The notes below the pieces were generated by a model that was not told where the DNA came from, ran no database searches, and saw only the letters and a list, made by a program, of their open reading frames with translations. Shown in pieces: positions 50,491 through 59,527 of a DNA stretch of 64,000 nucleotides (positions are counted from its first letter, which is position 1; every line of letters begins with the position of its first letter). Source of the DNA: Ga0077523 sp038324085 (GTDB lineage Bacteria > Pseudomonadota > Gammaproteobacteria > Burkholderiales > Ga0077523); NCBI GenBank assembly GCA_038324085.1, contig JBBQHP010000008.1:62001-126000 (forward strand), written 5' to 3'. The translations under genes and the position numbers were made by a program.

Positions 50491-51348
50491 TCAGAAATTC
50501 AGCTGGAACGAGATGTAGGCAGCATGCTGGTTGCGCTTGTCGGCGATCTGACCCAGATCGACGAAAGCCCCGGTGATCGAGATGCGCTTGTCCGGGAACC
50601 AGGCGACGAAAAGATCCTTGTAGTCCTCTTCGCGGAACGCGCCGAGGTTGTTCGGCTTGAAGCGGTATTCCACGCCGACCACGACCCGGTCGCTCAGGAA
50701 CACCCCGCCGGACACCTCCGGCATGAAGCGATAGTCGTCGTTGCGATCGCCGCCGAAACCAAGCAGTCCGATCTGGTTGGCCCGGGTCGCGCGCAGGGTG
50801 CCGTTCAGCAGCAGCGTGCGACCGAAGGGTCCGGCCAGCCATGCCTTGGTAGCGGCTATGTAGTAGTCCACGCCGCTGCCGTCCCTGGCGCCGAGCAGAT
50901 TGGGCACGGTCATATCCAGGTTGTGCTTGTACTGAAACCCGACGGCTACCTGGGGCAGTCGGCTGTCCTGGTCGAACACGGCGTCGCCGAACACTCTCGC
51001 CTTCACGCCCACGGTGTCCATGTAGATCGACTGACCCGGAACGGTGGAACCCAGCCCCAACTGCTGGCGCGCGTAGGACACTTCGATCCGATCGTGGATG
51101 CCGACCGCCACGCCGCCCGACTGGAGCGTGAAATTGCTCGGATCAGCGCGCGTGTAGAACGTCGTCACCCCGATCTGATCGCGTGTGCCGTACCCCGCGA
51201 TCAATGCCCAGGGGGTCAATCCGCCGCCGCCGGCACCTTCGATCTGGGTCACGCCACCGGTGGCGGGAAGGCGATCGCCCGGACTCATGGCCGCGGCCAC
51301 GGGCGGTACGATCGCTGCAACAAGGACTACGAGGGATAGTGTTCGCAT
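50491..51348 (-). CDS. DUF3034 family outer-membrane protein
   Basis: A 285-residue exported protein with a signal peptide (RTLSLVVLVAAIVPPVAAA) and alternating beta-strand pattern ending in a C-terminal Phe (YISFQLNF), as in outer-membrane beta-barrels. YGTRDQIGVTTFYTRADP, VGIHDRIEVSYARQQL and VVVGVEYRFKPNNLGAF are typical of DUF3034. Function unknown. ATG at 51348 is the signal-peptide start. It is divergent from the globin-cupredoxin operon with an 80-base gap, which suggests co-regulation. Confidence 0.82.
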   Translation of the reverse strand: MRTLSLVVLVAAIVPPVAAAMSPGDRLPATGGVTQIEGAGGGGLTPWALIAGYGTRDQIGVTTFYTRADPSNFTLQSGGVAVGIHDRIEVSYARQQLGLGSTVPGQSIYMDTVGVKARVFGDAVFDQDSRLPQVAVGFQYKHNLDMTVPNLLGARDGSGVDYYIAATKAWLAGPFGRTLLLNGTLRATRANQIGLLGFGGDRNDDYRFMPEVSGGVFLSDRVVVGVEYRFKPNNLGAFREEDYKDLFVAWFPDKRISITGAFVDLGQIADKRNQHAAYISFQLNF

Positions 51349-51428
51349 GATTCCGCATTTAACGGCAGCAGACGAATGCTTTTTAGGGGCAATCAAGAAA
51401 GCCATCCCACGGCCGTTAGAGAGGTGCA

Positions 51429-51920
51429 ATGCGAACATCGACAGGAACACTCATGCCCGACATGCAACGGAATACTCTCGAACAGGCGCTTCTTCGACGC
51501 GCACGCCGGCTGGGCTTCGGTCTGGCGCTCCTCGGCCTCGGCGCCAGCGCGGGAGCCGGCGCCGCACCGACCCTCTGTGACCGACTCGGCGGCGCCGCCT
51601 TTCTCGAACAGGTCGCGGACGAACTGGTGGAAGTCACGCGCAAGGATCCGGTCAGCGGCCACCACTTCGCCAAGGTCAATCTGAAGCGGGTGAAAAAGCA
51701 GATCGGCATCCAGCTGTGCGCCGTCGCCGACGGCCCCTGCAAGTACGACGGCGACGACATGAAGGCGGTCCATGGCGGCCAGGGCATCACGCAGGCCGAC
51801 TTCTACCGGCTCGTGGAGCATCTGCGCGAGATCCTCGATGCCCACGGGGTGTCGCTGCGCGACAAGAACGAACTGCTGGCCCGGCTGGCACCCATGATCC
51901 GCGACGTGGTGACCAAATGA
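51429..51920 (+). CDS. Exported group 1 truncated haemoglobin
   Basis: The 163-residue product carries a signal sequence (LGFGLALLGLGASAGAGAA, about residues 28-46) followed by a 2-on-2 globin: LCDRLGGAAFLEQVADELVE, FAKVNLKRVKKQIGIQLC, and KAVHGGQGITQADFYRLVEH, where the His of AVHGG is the likely proximal haem ligand. Four-helix lengths fit group 1 trHb. Export is unusual for these globins; three cysteines could form disulfides. AGAGG precedes the ATG. Its stop overlaps the cupredoxin start as ATGA. Confidence 0.85.
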   Translation: MRTSTGTLMPDMQRNTLEQALLRRARRLGFGLALLGLGASAGAGAAPTLCDRLGGAAFLEQVADELVEVTRKDPVSGHHFAKVNLKRVKKQIGIQLCAVADGPCKYDGDDMKAVHGGQGITQADFYRLVEHLREILDAHGVSLRDKNELLARLAPMIRDVVTK

Positions 51921-52528
51921 GAGCCGCCGGGTGGTCCCTCCCTGTCCTGGCACTGCTGACGGCGCCGGCCTTGGCCGGCAAGCTGTCGGTGACCGTGACC
52001 GACTCTGCTGGCGCACCGATTCCCGAAGCGGTGGTGTACGCGATGCCCTTGTCCGGCCGGATGCCTTCGACCGCGCCGCGGGCGGCGGTCATCGACCAGA
52101 TCAACAAGGAGTTCGTGCCGTTCGTGGTGCCGGTCCAGATCGGCGCCGCGGTCACGTTCCCGAACAAGGACAATATCCGCCACCACGTCTATTCGTTTTC
52201 CCCCGCCAAGATCTTCGACCTGAAGCTCTACTCGGGGGTCCCGGCCAAGCCGGTGATCATGGAGAAGGCGGGGCCGGTGGCGCTCGGCTGCAACATCCAT
52301 GACTGGATGGTCGGGTACGTCTATGTGGTCGAATCGCCCTGGTTCACCAAGACTGCAAAGTCCGGCACGGCGAGTCTCGATCTCACCGATGGCGAATACG
52401 ACATCCGGACCTGGCATCCGTGGCAGCACGCCGATGTGCCGGCGACCCGCGTCAAGGTGAACGGGGCGGAAGTACGGGTCAGCTTCCGTATCGACCTGAA
52501 CCCGCCCCCGAAGGTGACGGCGCACTGA
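51917..52528 (+). CDS. Exported cupredoxin-like protein (annotated in relatives as methylamine utilization protein)
   Basis: The 203-residue product has a signal peptide (AAGWSLPVLALLTAPALA), a beta-rich opening (KLSVTVTDSAGAPIPEAVVY), and a cupredoxin core with candidate copper ligands His89/90 (NIRHHVYSFS), Cys125 and His128 (GCNIHDWM) and Met131, the type 1 copper set. A C-terminal beta segment ends in RVSFRIDLN. It probably carries electrons or copper in the periplasm. It overlaps both neighbours (ATGA before, TGATG after), tying it to the globin and the GGDEF-EAL protein. Confidence 0.83.
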   Translation: MRAAGWSLPVLALLTAPALAGKLSVTVTDSAGAPIPEAVVYAMPLSGRMPSTAPRAAVIDQINKEFVPFVVPVQIGAAVTFPNKDNIRHHVYSFSPAKIFDLKLYSGVPAKPVIMEKAGPVALGCNIHDWMVGYVYVVESPWFTKTAKSGTASLDLTDGEYDIRTWHPWQHADVPATRVKVNGAEVRVSFRIDLNPPPKVTAH

Positions 52529-54906
52529 TGCGGCTGCCGCGAATCCACAGCCTGCAGGCGCGGATGGTCGTTTTCTTCGTGATCCTGCTGGTCAGTGCGC
52601 AGGCGGTGCTGGTCTTGCTCGTGAACGCCAGCGGGGAGCGTATCGCCAAGAGCCGCATCGCCCAGGAGCTGATGGTCGGCGAACGCGTGTTCCGGCGCCT
52701 GATCGACCAGAGCAACCGCCGTCTCGGCGACGCGGCGCGTATCCTCGCGGCCGACTTCGGCTTCCGCAGCGCGATCGCGACGCGCGACTACGGCACCATA
52801 CTATCCGTCCTGGGCAACCACGGCGACCGCATCGAGGCGAACGTGGTCATGCTGGCCGATCTGGACCGGGTGCTGCTCGCCGACACGCTGCATCCGGACC
52901 GGCACTCCGCCGTTTTTCCGTTTCCCGCGCTGATCGATGCCGCTCAGCGGGAGCGGCAGGCCACGGCCATCGTGCTGATCGACGGCAAACCGTATCAGGT
53001 CGTCGTGGTGCCGGTGCTTGCCCCGGTTCCGATCGCCTGGGTCGCCATGGGCTTTGCGATCGATGACCGCGTGGCACTCGACCTCCAGGCGGTGGCGGGA
53101 CTGCAGGTGTCGTTCCTGTCGCAGGACAAGGCCGGTCGATGGTCACTGCACGCATCCACCCTCCCGGCGGCGCTGCGCGCCGAACTGCTCACTGCCAGCG
53201 GCTTCGCGGCCGGGCCGGACGGGCCCAAGTTCCTCGAACTCGGCGGCGAAGCCTACGAAATGCTGACCCCGGTGCTGTCCGACGGTCGTGACGGGCGCGT
53301 CGTCGCCGTGCTGCAACGCTCGCTGCGCGAGGGCCTCGAGCCGTTCAACCGGCTACGGGCGATCCTGCTCGCGCTGGCGTTGATCAGCATCGGCTCCTCC
53401 GTGGTCGGCAGCGTGCTCATCGCGCGCGGCATCAGCCGCCCGGTCAACCGGCTGGCAGCGATCTCGCGCAACATCCGCGACGGCGACTATTCGCAGCGGG
53501 CGGACGTCGAGGGACAGGACGAGATCGGCGATCTCGCCGCCAGCTTCAACCACATGCTGGACGGCATCTCGACGCGCGAAGCCGAGATATTGCGCCTCGC
53601 CTACGAGGACACGCTCACCGCGCTGCCGAACCGGGCCATGTTTCACGACCGGTTGCGCCAGGCCGTCCTCACGGCGCGCCGCACGGGCGAACCGGTCTCG
53701 GTCATGATGCTCGATCTCGATCGCTTCAAGGTGGTCAACGACAGCCTTGGCCACGCGGCGGGAGACCAGGTGCTGCGCGAGGTCGCGAGCCGCCTGCGCG
53801 GCCTGTTGCGCGATTCGGACACGGTGGCACGGCTCGGTGGCGACGAGTTCGCCATCCTGCTGCCCACCGGCACACCCGAACGCGTCACCATGGTCGCCCA
53901 ACGCATCCTGCGCGTGCTCGAAGCGCCGATCGTGCTCGAAGGCCAGCCGGTCGACATCGGCGGCAGCCTGGGCGTCGCCTCGTTCCCCTTGCACGACGAC
54001 GACTCCGACATGCTCCTGCGGCACGCCGACGTCGCCATGTACGAGGCCAAGCGCGGCAACACCGGCTTCGCGATCTACGATCCACGCTACGAAGAAGGGC
54101 GCCAGACCCATCTCTCGCTGCTCGGCGAGCTGCGGCGCGCGGTCGAAAACGACGAGTTGAGTCTGTACTACCAGCCCAAGATCGATCTCAAGACCGGCGC
54201 GATCCGCCGGGTCGAGGCGCTGGTGCGCTGGATTCACCCGACCCGCGGCTTCGTGCCGCCCATCGAGTTCATTCCGTTTGCGGAGCAGACCGGCTACATC
54301 AAGCGCGTGACCGCCTGGGTGGTGGAGCGAGCGGTGCAACAAGCCGGTATCTGGCACCGGGACGGCCTCGACATCGCCATCTCGGTGAACATCTCGACCC
54401 GCGATCTGATGAGCAACGAGCTGGTCGAATGGGTCACCGATCTGCTCGCGCGCCACGCCGTGCCAGCGGAACAACTGTGCCTGGAGATCACGGAGAGCGG
54501 CTTCATGGAAGATCCGGCGCGCGCGCTCGAGACACTGGGACGCCTGCACGGTCTCGGCCTGCGACTCTCGGTAGACGATTTCGGCACCGGCTATTCGTCG
54601 CTCGTGTACCTGAAGAAGCTCCCGGTCCAGGAATTGAAGATCGACCGTTCCTTCGTCATGAACATGGTCGATGACGAGGACGACGCCACCATCGTGCGCT
54701 CGACCATCGAACTGGGCCACAACATGGGACTCGAGGTGGTGGCCGAAGGCGTGGAAGATCTTGCCGCCCTGGAGTTCCTGCGCCGCCTTGACTGCGACCA
54801 GGTGCAGGGCTACTACATCAGCAAGCCGCTCCCCACTGCCCAGTTCGAGGCCTGGCTCGAGGCACGACGCCAGGCCGAGCGAACCGAGGCGACGACCCCG
54901 GCCTGA
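52528..54906 (+). CDS. Membrane GGDEF-EAL protein with periplasmic sensor and HAMP
   Basis: A 792-residue inner-membrane protein making and/or degrading c-di-GMP. Layout: first membrane helix (about 12-32, MVVFFVILLVSAQAVLVLLV), a periplasmic CACHE-like sensor (about 40-270), second helix (about 280-300), HAMP (IARGISRPVNRLAAIS), GGDEF at 437-441 with intact LGGDEFAIL, and EAL at 563-565 (VEALVRWIHP) with DDFGTGYSS and VAEGVED. Both active sites look complete. Transcribed with the exported globin and cupredoxin, it may sense their ligand or redox state in the periplasm; that is inference. Confidence 0.92.
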   Translation: MRLPRIHSLQARMVVFFVILLVSAQAVLVLLVNASGERIAKSRIAQELMVGERVFRRLIDQSNRRLGDAARILAADFGFRSAIATRDYGTILSVLGNHGDRIEANVVMLADLDRVLLADTLHPDRHSAVFPFPALIDAAQRERQATAIVLIDGKPYQVVVVPVLAPVPIAWVAMGFAIDDRVALDLQAVAGLQVSFLSQDKAGRWSLHASTLPAALRAELLTASGFAAGPDGPKFLELGGEAYEMLTPVLSDGRDGRVVAVLQRSLREGLEPFNRLRAILLALALISIGSSVVGSVLIARGISRPVNRLAAISRNIRDGDYSQRADVEGQDEIGDLAASFNHMLDGISTREAEILRLAYEDTLTALPNRAMFHDRLRQAVLTARRTGEPVSVMMLDLDRFKVVNDSLGHAAGDQVLREVASRLRGLLRDSDTVARLGGDEFAILLPTGTPERVTMVAQRILRVLEAPIVLEGQPVDIGGSLGVASFPLHDDDSDMLLRHADVAMYEAKRGNTGFAIYDPRYEEGRQTHLSLLGELRRAVENDELSLYYQPKIDLKTGAIRRVEALVRWIHPTRGFVPPIEFIPFAEQTGYIKRVTAWVVERAVQQAGIWHRDGLDIAISVNISTRDLMSNELVEWVTDLLARHAVPAEQLCLEITESGFMEDPARALETLGRLHGLGLRLSVDDFGTGYSSLVYLKKLPVQELKIDRSFVMNMVDDEDDATIVRSTIELGHNMGLEVVAEGVEDLAALEFLRRLDCDQVQGYYISKPLPTAQFEAWLEARRQAERTEATTPA

Positions 54907-54912
54907 GCGCCG

Positions 54913-55773
54913 TCAGTCCTTCGGCAGCTGTTTGAGCAGCGCGTCGTATTCGTCGTCTTTCATCGTGAAGCTGTGCTCGGCCTTGGGGAACCCGCCCGCA
55001 TTCACGTCCGCCTGGAACTCGGCGAGTGCCTTCTGGATCACGTCCCAGACGTTGGCGTAGCGTTTCACGAACTTCGGCGTGAATCGGTCGAACAGCCCGA
55101 CCATGTCGTGCAGCACCAGGTTCTGACCGTCGCAATGCGGTCCGGCGCCGATGCCGATCGTGGGGATCTGCAGCCGCTCGGTGATGAGCTGCGCCACCCG
55201 GTCTGGAATCGCTTCGAGCACGATGGCGAAGCAACCGGCCTTTTCCATCGCCAACGCGTCCTTCAGCAGTTGCACCCCGGCCGCGGCGTTCTTGCCCTGC
55301 ACCTTGAAACCGCCCAGCTTCGACATGAGCTGGGGCGTGAGCCCGATGTGCGCCATCACGGGAATCCCGGCCCGCACGACCGCCTCGGCCATCGGCGCGA
55401 AGTCCTCACCGCCTTCGAGCTTGACCACGTCCGCGCCGCCTTCCTTCACCATCCGCATCGCACTGTGCACCGCATCCGCCGTCGACGCGTGGTAGGCCCC
55501 GAGCGGCAGATCGCCCACGAGGATTGCCGACTTGGCGGCACGCGAGATCGCGCGGGCGTGATGGACCATCTCGTCCATCGTCACCGGGACGGTGCTCGCG
55601 TAGCCCAGGGCGGTCATGCCGAGCGAATCGCCGATCAGGATGCAGTCGATACCGGCGCGATCCACCAGTTGCGCGGTCGGAAAATCCACCGCGGTCACCT
55701 GGAAGATCTTCTCCCCGCGCGCCACTTTTGCCTGGAGATCGAAGATCGAAAGTTTCTTGGGTCCCTCAGCCAT
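54913..55773 (-). CDS. panB: 3-methyl-2-oxobutanoate hydroxymethyltransferase
   Basis: First step of pantothenate synthesis, using methylene-THF. The 286-residue product has TAVDFPTAQLVDRAGIDCIL, IGDSLGMTALGYASTVPVTM, VKLEGGEDFA and HIGLTPQ, with EAIPDRVAQLITERL. It lies 19 bases after nusB and near glyA, the source of methylene-THF, at the end of the glyA-rib-nusB run. It is convergent with the GGDEF-EAL gene. Confidence 0.95.
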   Translation of the reverse strand: MAEGPKKLSIFDLQAKVARGEKIFQVTAVDFPTAQLVDRAGIDCILIGDSLGMTALGYASTVPVTMDEMVHHARAISRAAKSAILVGDLPLGAYHASTADAVHSAMRMVKEGGADVVKLEGGEDFAPMAEAVVRAGIPVMAHIGLTPQLMSKLGGFKVQGKNAAAGVQLLKDALAMEKAGCFAIVLEAIPDRVAQLITERLQIPTIGIGAGPHCDGQNLVLHDMVGLFDRFTPKFVKRYANVWDVIQKALAEFQADVNAGGFPKAEHSFTMKDDEYDALLKQLPKD

Positions 55774-55792
55774 TTTGTCTCCCCCGTGGTGA

Positions 55793-56248
55793 CTATCGTT
55801 TCACTTCGCCCGGCCGCAGCTCCGCTGCCAGCCGGTCGAGCACGCCGTTGACGTACTTGTGCCCGTCGGTGCCGCCGAAGATCTTCGCGAGATCGATGGC
55901 CTCGTTGATGATGACCTTGTAGGGCGTCTCCGGATGGGCGGCGAGTTCCTGAGCGGCGATCAGCAGGATGGCATGTTCCACCGGAGACAATTCACCGACA
56001 GGACGATCCAGGTACACCGCGAGCCGCGCGCGCAATGGGTCGGCACCGGCAACGACGCCGCCGATGATGCGATCGAACAATGCGGCATCGGCGCGCGCGA
56101 AGTCTTCGTCGAGCCGCCCCTCGCGCTGGATCGTTTCGGCGTCGGCCGGATTGACCAGCCAGCCATAGATCATCTGCAGCGCGAGCTCGCGCGAACGTCT
56201 GCGCGCGGATTTCGGTTTGCCGCCGGGCGCCCGCGCGCGCTCAGTCAT
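55793..56248 (-). CDS. nusB: Transcription antitermination protein NusB
   Basis: NusB with NusE binds boxA RNA for rRNA antitermination. The 151-residue product has ARRRSRELALQMIYGWLVNP, LSPVEHAILLIAAQELAAHP and PYKVIINEAIDLAKIFGGTDGHKYVNGVLD. ATG at 56248 overlaps ribH by 8 bases; ribH-nusB coupling is common. Confidence 0.95.
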   Translation of the reverse strand: MTERARAPGGKPKSARRRSRELALQMIYGWLVNPADAETIQREGRLDEDFARADAALFDRIIGGVVAGADPLRARLAVYLDRPVGELSPVEHAILLIAAQELAAHPETPYKVIINEAIDLAKIFGGTDGHKYVNGVLDRLAAELRPGEVKR

Positions 56249-56714
56249 CCTCGATCGCCTGGGCCAGATTGGCCATCTCCAGGGCAACGCGCGCGGCTTC
56301 CGCGCCCTTGTCGAGTCGCGCCTGCGCCTGCTCGTCGGTGTCGGTGGTGAGCACCCCATTGGCGATCGGGATGCCGCTCTCCAGCTGCACCTGCTGGATG
56401 CCCGCCGCCGATCGGCCGGCGACGATCTCGAAATGATAGGTCTCGCCTCGGATCACGGCGCCGAGCGCGACCAGGGCGTCGAACCGACCGGTTTCCGCCA
56501 GCCGCCTGAGCGCCCAGGGAATCTCCAGGGCGCCGGGCACGGACACGAGGGTGATGTCCTCCGTCCGGACGCCGAGCCCGAGCAGTTCTTCGACGCAGCC
56601 TTCGAGCAGCCCGTCCACCACCGTCTCGTTGAAACGGCTCGTCACGACCCCGATGACGAATCCTTCCCCATTGGGCTCGACCTCGATTCGTCGAATGCCT
56701 TCGATCCCGCTCAT
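56241..56714 (-). CDS. ribH: 6,7-dimethyl-8-ribityllumazine synthase
   Basis: Penultimate step of riboflavin synthesis; forms icosahedral or pentameric assemblies. The 157-residue product has VVTSRFNETVVDGLLEG, VSVPGALEIPWALRRLAET, ALGAVIRGETYHFEIV, then IPIANGVLTTDTDEQAQARL. It starts four bases after ribBX. Confidence 0.95.
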   Translation of the reverse strand: MSGIEGIRRIEVEPNGEGFVIGVVTSRFNETVVDGLLEGCVEELLGLGVRTEDITLVSVPGALEIPWALRRLAETGRFDALVALGAVIRGETYHFEIVAGRSAAGIQQVQLESGIPIANGVLTTDTDEQAQARLDKGAEAARVALEMANLAQAIEDD

Positions 56715-56718
56715 CCGT

Positions 56719-57831
56719 TCAGTTCTCCAATGCCATGCCGTCGGGCAATACGTAGCCGACCACTTCGAGATCGAAACCGGTCATGCTCGGCATCCGCCTC
56801 GGATGCGCGAGCAGCCGCATGTGCTTGACACCCAGCTCGCGCAGGATCTGCGCGCCGATGCCGTAGGTGCGCAGATCCATCTTGCGCCGGATCGGCGCGG
56901 AATCGTGGGTCGCCCGCAGCCGCGCGAGCAGATCCTCGCCCGACTCGGTGCGATGCAGCAGGACGATCACGCCCGCGCCTTCGCGGGCAATATAGGCCAG
57001 CGCGTCGTGCAGATTCCACGAATGCGTGGTGCTGCCCGCATCGAGCGCATCGACGACCGACAGCGGCTCGTGCACGCGCACCAGGCTCGGCTGATCCCCG
57101 CCGGGCGAGCCCCGGACGAGCGCCACGTGCGTCTCGCGCGTCGTCTTGTCGCTGTACGCCACGGCCAGGAATTCGCCGTGCGCGGTCTGGATCACGCGCT
57201 CGAATGCGCGCACGACCAGCGATTCGGTCCGGCTGCGGTAATGGATGAGATCCGCGATCGTGCCGATCTTCAAGCCGTGCTGCTGCGCGAAAGGCACCAG
57301 GTCGGGGAGCCGCGCCATCTCGCCGTCGTCCTTCAGGATCTCGCAGATCACGGCGGCGGGTTCCAGCCCCGCCATCGCGGCCAGATCGCATCCGGCTTCG
57401 GTGTGTCCGGCGCGTACCAGCACACCGCCCTTCTGGGCCATGAGCGGAAAGATGTGACCCGGCTGGACGATATCGGCAGGCTTGGCATCGCGCCGCACGG
57501 CGACCTGTATCGTGTGGGCCCGATCGGCGGCCGAGATGCCGGTAGTCACACCCTGCGCGGCCTCGATCGTCATCGTGAAATTCGTCCCGAGCTGCGAGCG
57601 GTTCTGCGTCACCATGAGCGGCAGGTCGAGCTGGCGGCAGCGCTCTTCCGTCAAGGTGAGGCACACCAGCCCGCGGCCGTGCCTCACCATGAAATTGATG
57701 CTCTCCGCGGTGGCGAACTGAGCGGCCATGACCAGGTCGCCCTCGTTCTCGCGATCCTCCTCGTCCACCAGAACGACCATGCGGCCGGCGGCGATTTCGG
57801 CGAGGATCTCCGTGACTGCGCTGATGGTCAT
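56719..57831 (-). CDS. RibB with GTP-cyclohydrolase-II-like domain lacking zinc cysteines (RibBX type)
   Basis: The 370-residue product makes 3,4-dihydroxy-2-butanone 4-phosphate through its N-terminal RibB domain (about 1-200): DEEDRENEGDLVMAAQ, HGRGLVCL, TNFTMTIEA, RRDAKPADIVQPGHIFPL and HTEAGCDLA are intact. The C-terminal 170 residues resemble RibA but the zinc site is gone: where RibA has HSECLTGD and a CDC triplet, this reads HEPLSVVD and TTHSWN. Such RibB-X fusions are known in Proteobacteria and do not have cyclohydrolase activity, so a separate ribA should exist. ATG overlaps the ribE stop. Confidence 0.9.
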   Translation of the reverse strand: MTISAVTEILAEIAAGRMVVLVDEEDRENEGDLVMAAQFATAESINFMVRHGRGLVCLTLTEERCRQLDLPLMVTQNRSQLGTNFTMTIEAAQGVTTGISAADRAHTIQVAVRRDAKPADIVQPGHIFPLMAQKGGVLVRAGHTEAGCDLAAMAGLEPAAVICEILKDDGEMARLPDLVPFAQQHGLKIGTIADLIHYRSRTESLVVRAFERVIQTAHGEFLAVAYSDKTTRETHVALVRGSPGGDQPSLVRVHEPLSVVDALDAGSTTHSWNLHDALAYIAREGAGVIVLLHRTESGEDLLARLRATHDSAPIRRKMDLRTYGIGAQILRELGVKHMRLLAHPRRMPSMTGFDLEVVGYVLPDGMALEN

Positions 57832-58427
57832 GGTGTCTGGGAATCACCCGTCAGCATGCGCTCGACATAGCGCGCGATCAGGTCGATCTCGATGTTCACC
57901 GCGTCCCCGGCATCGAGGGCACCGAGGTTGGTGGCGGCCAGCGTCTGCGGAATGAGGTTGACGGCAAAGGTGTCGGCGCCCACGGCATTGACCGTGAGGC
58001 TCACCCCGCTGACGGCCACCGAGCCCTTGCGGGCGAGGTACTTCGACAGCGCACCCGGCACGCGGAATACCAGTCTCCGGCTGGTTCCCGCCGGCTCGAT
58101 CGAGACCACCGTACCGACACCGTCCACGTGACCGGACACGAGATGACCGCCCAGCCGATCCTGCGCACGCAATGCCTTCTCCAGGTTCAACGTGGCACCC
58201 GGGGCGAGACCCGCCGTGCAATCGATGGTCTCCTGCGAGACATCCATGACGAAGCTGGTTCCGTCGCAGCCGACCACGGTAAGACAACAGCCGTTCACGG
58301 CAATGCTGTCGCCGATCGCCACGTCGGACAGATCCAGGGCGGCCGCGTTCACCACGATCCGCGCGCCCTGCGCTGCACGCTCGAAGCGCTCGACCGACCC
58401 CACCGCCTGGACGATTCCGGTGAACAT
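57828..58427 (-). CDS. ribE: Riboflavin synthase
   Basis: Dismutates two lumazines to riboflavin. The 199-residue product starts MFTGIVQAVG and has two similar lumazine-binding barrels, each with a GxxVAVNGxCLTV-like segment (SIAVNGCCLTV, SVAVSGVSLTVNAV) and LGGHLVSGHVDG. ATG at 58427 matches the family start; the TTG at 58436 overlapping ribD is less likely. Confidence 0.95.
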   Translation of the reverse strand: MFTGIVQAVGSVERFERAAQGARIVVNAAALDLSDVAIGDSIAVNGCCLTVVGCDGTSFVMDVSQETIDCTAGLAPGATLNLEKALRAQDRLGGHLVSGHVDGVGTVVSIEPAGTSRRLVFRVPGALSKYLARKGSVAVSGVSLTVNAVGADTFAVNLIPQTLAATNLGALDAGDAVNIEIDLIARYVERMLTGDSQTP

Positions 58428-58432
58428 GCGGC

Positions 58433-59527
58433 TCAACTCGCGGCGAGCCGCGCGACCAGCCGCAGGTCCGGCCCGAAACTGCGCAGATCGCGGACCTGCA
58501 GATCCATGCGCAGGTCCATGGTCTCCACCCCCGGCAGGCGAAACATGCCCCGGCCGGCATCACCGAGGAGGCTCGGCGCGAGATAGAGCACCAGCTCGTC
58601 GACCACACCGACCGCCACCAGCGCGCTGTGCAGGTTGATGCCGGCCTCGACCAGGACTTCGTTTGCCCCGTGACCGCCCAGTTCCTGCATGAGCGCCGCC
58701 AGGTCGACCTTGCCATCCCCGCCCGGCAGTCGCCAGACCTGCGCCCCGGCCGCTTCGAGCGCCCGGGTCTTCGCGGCGTCGTCGGATGCCGTGGCCACCA
58801 CGACGCCGCCAGCCTCGAGAATTCTCGCGTCCAGACCGATGCGCAGCCGGCTGTCCACCACCACGCGCAACGGCTGGCGTTCCGCTGCCACGTCGCGCAC
58901 CGTCAATCGCGGGTCGTCGTCCTTGAGCGTGCCGATGCCCGTCACCACCGCGCACGAGCGCGCGCGCCACCGATGTCCGTCGCGTCGCGCGGCGGGCCCG
59001 GTGATCCACTGGCTGGCTCCGTTCGCGAGCGCCGTCTTGCCGTCCAGGCTGGCCGCAATCTTGACGCGGACCCATGGACGCCCGCGCGTCATCCTCGACA
59101 CGAACCCCACGTTGAGTTCGCGCGCCTCGGCTTCGAGCAAGCCCGCCTCGGCCACGATTCCGGCAGCGCGCAGTCGTTCGAGGCCCCGACCTGAAACCGC
59201 AGGATTCGGATCCTCCATTGCCGCGACCACGCGCGCAATCTTCGCGGCAATCAACGCGTCTGCGCACGGCGGCGTTCGTCCATGATGCGAGCAAGGCTCG
59301 AGGCTCACGTACGCGGTGGCTCCGCGCGCACCTGCGCCGGCCGCCTGGAGCACCAGCGCCTCGGCATGGGGTTCGCCGGCGCGATGGTGCCAGCCTTCTG
59401 CGATGACCGAGCCCTCGCGCACCAGCACGCAACCCACTCGCGGATTGGGTGTCGTCGTGTTCATGCCGCGCGCGGCCAGTTGCAGCGCCCGCGCCATGTG
59501 GCGATAGTCTTCGCGCTCGAAGCTCAT
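58433..59527 (-). CDS. ribD: Bifunctional riboflavin deaminase-reductase
   Basis: Deaminates then reduces the product of GTP cyclohydrolase II. The 364-residue product has a deaminase domain (about 1-145) with HAEALVL and EPCSHHGRTPPC zinc ligands and a reductase domain (about 150-364) with PWVRVKIAASLDGKTA, VTGIGTLKDDDPRLTVR and EVLVEAGINLHSAL. ATG at 59527 overlaps nrdR as ATGA. Confidence 0.95.
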   Translation of the reverse strand: MSFEREDYRHMARALQLAARGMNTTTPNPRVGCVLVREGSVIAEGWHHRAGEPHAEALVLQAAGAGARGATAYVSLEPCSHHGRTPPCADALIAAKIARVVAAMEDPNPAVSGRGLERLRAAGIVAEAGLLEAEARELNVGFVSRMTRGRPWVRVKIAASLDGKTALANGASQWITGPAARRDGHRWRARSCAVVTGIGTLKDDDPRLTVRDVAAERQPLRVVVDSRLRIGLDARILEAGGVVVATASDDAAKTRALEAAGAQVWRLPGGDGKVDLAALMQELGGHGANEVLVEAGINLHSALVAVGVVDELVLYLAPSLLGDAGRGMFRLPGVETMDLRMDLQVRDLRSFGPDLRLVARLAAS

